Positions 62,267 to 64,000 of a stretch of DNA of 64,000 bases are shown in pieces (positions within the stretch are counted from its first letter, which is position 1; every line of letters starts with the position of its first letter). The position numbers and the translations under genes are program-made. Under the pieces are notes generated by a model, which ran no database searches, was not told the DNA's origin, and was given only the letters and a program-made list of their open reading frames with translations. Source of the DNA: an uncultured bacterium (GTDB lineage: Bacteria > Planctomycetota > JAJSAM01 > JAJVHW01); contig CALKVK010000031.1 of the NCBI GenBank assembly GCA_937996235.1, positions 124,001-188,000 on the forward strand, in the 5' to 3' direction.

Positions 62267-64000
62267 CTACGCGCCGCGCCGCAGCGCGTCGACGGGCGGC
62301 GCCCGCAGCGCCGGGCGGCTCGCGGCGAGGCCGCAGAGCGCCGTCAACGCGCCGCACGCGAGCGCGGCGACGGGGATCGCGAGGAGCGGCGGGCCGAGGT
62401 CCACGTCCACGACGTACGCGAGGAAGCCGCCCGCGAGCACGTACGCGCCCGTCGCGCCGACCAGCCCCGCGAGCACCCCGACGAGCCCGTGCTCGAGCGC
62501 GAACAGCAGCGCGATGCCGCCGCGCGTCACGCCGAGCACCTTGAGCAGCGCGACCTCGCGCCGGCGCCGCAGCGCCGTCGCGGCCGCCGCCCCGGCGAGC
62601 ACGAGCAGGCCCGCCGTCGACGCGAAGCCGCCGAGCACGCCGACGCCCGCGGCGAAGCGTCCGACGAGCGCGCCCACCTGGTCGAGCAGCGGCCCGATGC
62701 GCACCACGGTCACGTTCTGCGCGTCCGCGGCGATGCGCGCCTGGAGCGCCAGCTCCGCGTCGGGCGGCACGCGCGCACTGATCAGACGCAGCGCGGGCGC
62801 GTCGTCGAGCGCACCCGGCTCGGCGACGAGGAAGAAGTTGATGCCGAGGCTCTGCCAGCGCACCTCGCGGATGCTCGTGACGACGAGGTCGCGCAGCACG
62901 CCCTGCACGTCGAAGGTCACGACGGAGCCGAGACGGAGACCCGCCTCCTCGGCGTAGCGCTGCTCCACGCTCACCTCGAGTCGCGACGGATCGCTCCACA
63001 GCGCGCCCGCGACGACGCGGTTGTCCGATGGCAGCACGGCGCGCGTCGTGATGCGCTGCTCGCGCGTCAGGCGCCACGAGAGCTTCCCGCGCTCCGCGGC
63101 GAGCGACTCGAGCGGCACGCCGTCCACCGCCGCGATGCGCGCCGTCACCACGGGCACCTCGTCGACCGACGTGGCGCGCGCCGCGTCGAGCGCCGCGCGC
63201 ACGGCGCCCTGCTGCGAGCCCTGCACGTCGACCAGGAACACGCTCGGCGCGTCGGCGGGCACCTCGGCGAGCAGTCCGTCGCGCAGGCGCGACTGCGCGA
63301 TCCAGGTCGTCGCGACGACGAGCGTGCCGAGTCCGAGCGCGACGACGCTGCCCACGGTGCCGGCCCCGGGACGCGCGACCGCCGCGAGCGCGTGCGCGAG
63401 GGCGCGGTGAAGCCGCCGGCGCGGCACGCGGCGCGCCACCGCGACGAGTCCGTGCGCCGCGGCGGCGAGCACGAGCGCCACGCCGACCACCGCGGCCGCG
63501 AACGCGAACGCCCACTCCGCACGCGGCGACTGCGCGAGCGCCGCGAGCACGATGCCCGCCACGAGCGCGAGCGCCGTCAGCACGCGGACGATGCGCGGCG
63601 CCGGGAGCGGCGCCGCGTCCGCGCGCAGCGCGAGCACGGGCGGCACGCGCCAGATGGCCGTCGCCGCGGGAAGGCTGAACGTCACCGCGATGAGCGCGCC
63701 GAGCGCGATGCCGCGCGCGATGCCGTACCACGGCACGACGAACACCGTGCCGCCGGGCACGACGTCGCCGAGCAGGCCGCGCGCGGCGAGCGGCACCGCG
63801 AGTCCCGCCAGCGCCCCGACGACGCTGCCCGCGAGCGCGAGCAGCAGCACGTGCCCGACGGTCAGCGCGAGGATCTCGACGGGCCGCACGCCGAGGCAGC
63901 GCAGCACCGCGAGCGCACGCGTGCGCCCGCCGAGCCACGCGCGCACGATCTGCGCGACGCCGATGCCGCCGACGAGCAGCGAGAGCAGCGCCGTCAGCCC
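62267..64000 (-). CDS. FtsX/MacB-type ABC transporter permease (N-terminus outside window)
   Basis: An open frame runs from the window edge to 62267, so the 5' end is missing; visible length is 577 residues. It shows FtsX-like domains. A first set of helices (GLTALLSLLVGGIGVAQIV, LTVGHVLLLALAGSVVGAL) is followed by further helices and a periplasmic MacB-like region. A second set includes VGVLGGFASTAGLLVLAGAA and VALLKVLGVTRGGIAL. The ending GLAASRPALRAPPVDALRRG is typical of the family. Such permeases work in lipoprotein or lipid export or in mechanotransmission. The ATPase partner would lie upstream, outside the window. Confidence 0.85.
   Translation of the reverse strand, partial: GLTALLSLLVGGIGVAQIVRAWLGGRTRALAVLRCLGVRPVEILALTVGHVLLLALAGSVVGALAGLAVPLAARGLLGDVVPGGTVFVVPWYGIARGIALGALIAVTFSLPAATAIWRVPPVLALRADAAPLPAPRIVRVLTALALVAGIVLAALAQSPRAEWAFAFAAAVVGVALVLAAAAHGLVAVARRVPRRRLHRALAHALAAVARPGAGTVGSVVALGLGTLVVATTWIAQSRLRDGLLAEVPADAPSVFLVDVQGSQQGAVRAALDAARATSVDEVPVVTARIAAVDGVPLESLAAERGKLSWRLTREQRITTRAVLPSDNRVVAGALWSDPSRLEVSVEQRYAEEAGLRLGSVVTFDVQGVLRDLVVTSIREVRWQSLGINFFLVAEPGALDDAPALRLISARVPPDAELALQARIAADAQNVTVVRIGPLLDQVGALVGRFAAGVGVLGGFASTAGLLVLAGAAAATALRRRREVALLKVLGVTRGGIALLFALEHGLVGVLAGLVGATGAYVLAGGFLAYVVDVDLGPPLLAIPVAALACGALTALCGLAASRPALRAPPVDALRRGA

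Noticed and set aside
59340..63938. A 1532-residue minus-strand open frame over the kinase and permease genes
   Set aside because: It is an Arg/Ala-rich shadow in another frame. The kinase and permease frames carry all motifs.

Overview
The window is very GC-rich, double-stranded bacterial DNA with dense coding, frequent GTG starts and standard stop codons. A PEP-CTERM-like sorting signal of the VPLP type, a Ser/Thr kinase with PEGA and large extracellular parts, an ECF sigma/anti-sigma cassette, RHS proteins and the style of the integrase all suggest a high-GC planctomycete-like organism. That assignment is inferred from gene content, not from a marker gene.

The central result is a mobile island of about 38.3 kb (8148-46486) inserted into the selenocysteine tRNA gene. 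A complete selC (tRNA-Sec, anticodon TCA, 96 nt with encoded CCA) lies on the minus strand at 46415-46510. Its last 72 nt plus one flanking base recur as a perfect 73-bp direct repeat at 8148-8220. A tyrosine recombinase with all six catalytic residues and a small helix-turn-helix protein sit at the right end. The reading frame of the integrase runs straight through the att repeat. When the island is circularised on paper, the frame continues into 8221-8381, so attP lies inside int and integration swaps the C-terminal tail of the integrase.

Island layout, left to right. First comes a displaced int tail. A tightly overlapping minus-strand operon follows: hsdM, hsdS, an Abi-like gene, hsdR and a TIR-domain gene, with an AlbA_2 (Schlafen-type) gene beside it. 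Then comes a decayed phage-tail module (18029-26450). Its long genes all carry single-base-loss frameshifts, and it is studded with cargo, including a DUF433/DUF5615 toxin-antitoxin pair and two unknown genes. Next are an ECF sigma factor, a zinc-binding anti-sigma-like membrane protein, a lipoprotein and a secreted protein, followed by a TPR protein and a tiny Gly-rich gene. An IS66 remnant precedes an RHS operon: a membrane protein, an RHS protein with a HELGH metallopeptidase tip and one in-frame TGA, and a lipoprotein-like partner. The island ends with a histone-like protein, an IS3 remnant, one unknown gene, the excisionase-like gene and int.

The left chromosomal flank (1-8147) holds a secreted beta-helix/propeller protein, an RlaP-like nucleotidyltransferase, a DEAD-box helicase paired with an RRM protein, and a fatty-acid desaturase. 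The right flank (46511-64000) holds an aromatic acyl-CoA ligase facing kynB-kynU (a kynurenine-to-anthranilate route), exonuclease III, a GGQ release-factor-like protein and a CDF metal transporter. It also holds a dCMP deaminase/P-loop kinase pair, a VPLP-anchored secreted protein, a Ser/Thr kinase with PEGA and an ABC permease that runs off the window. Three intergenic arrays of a 46-bp repeat punctuate the kynurenine region.
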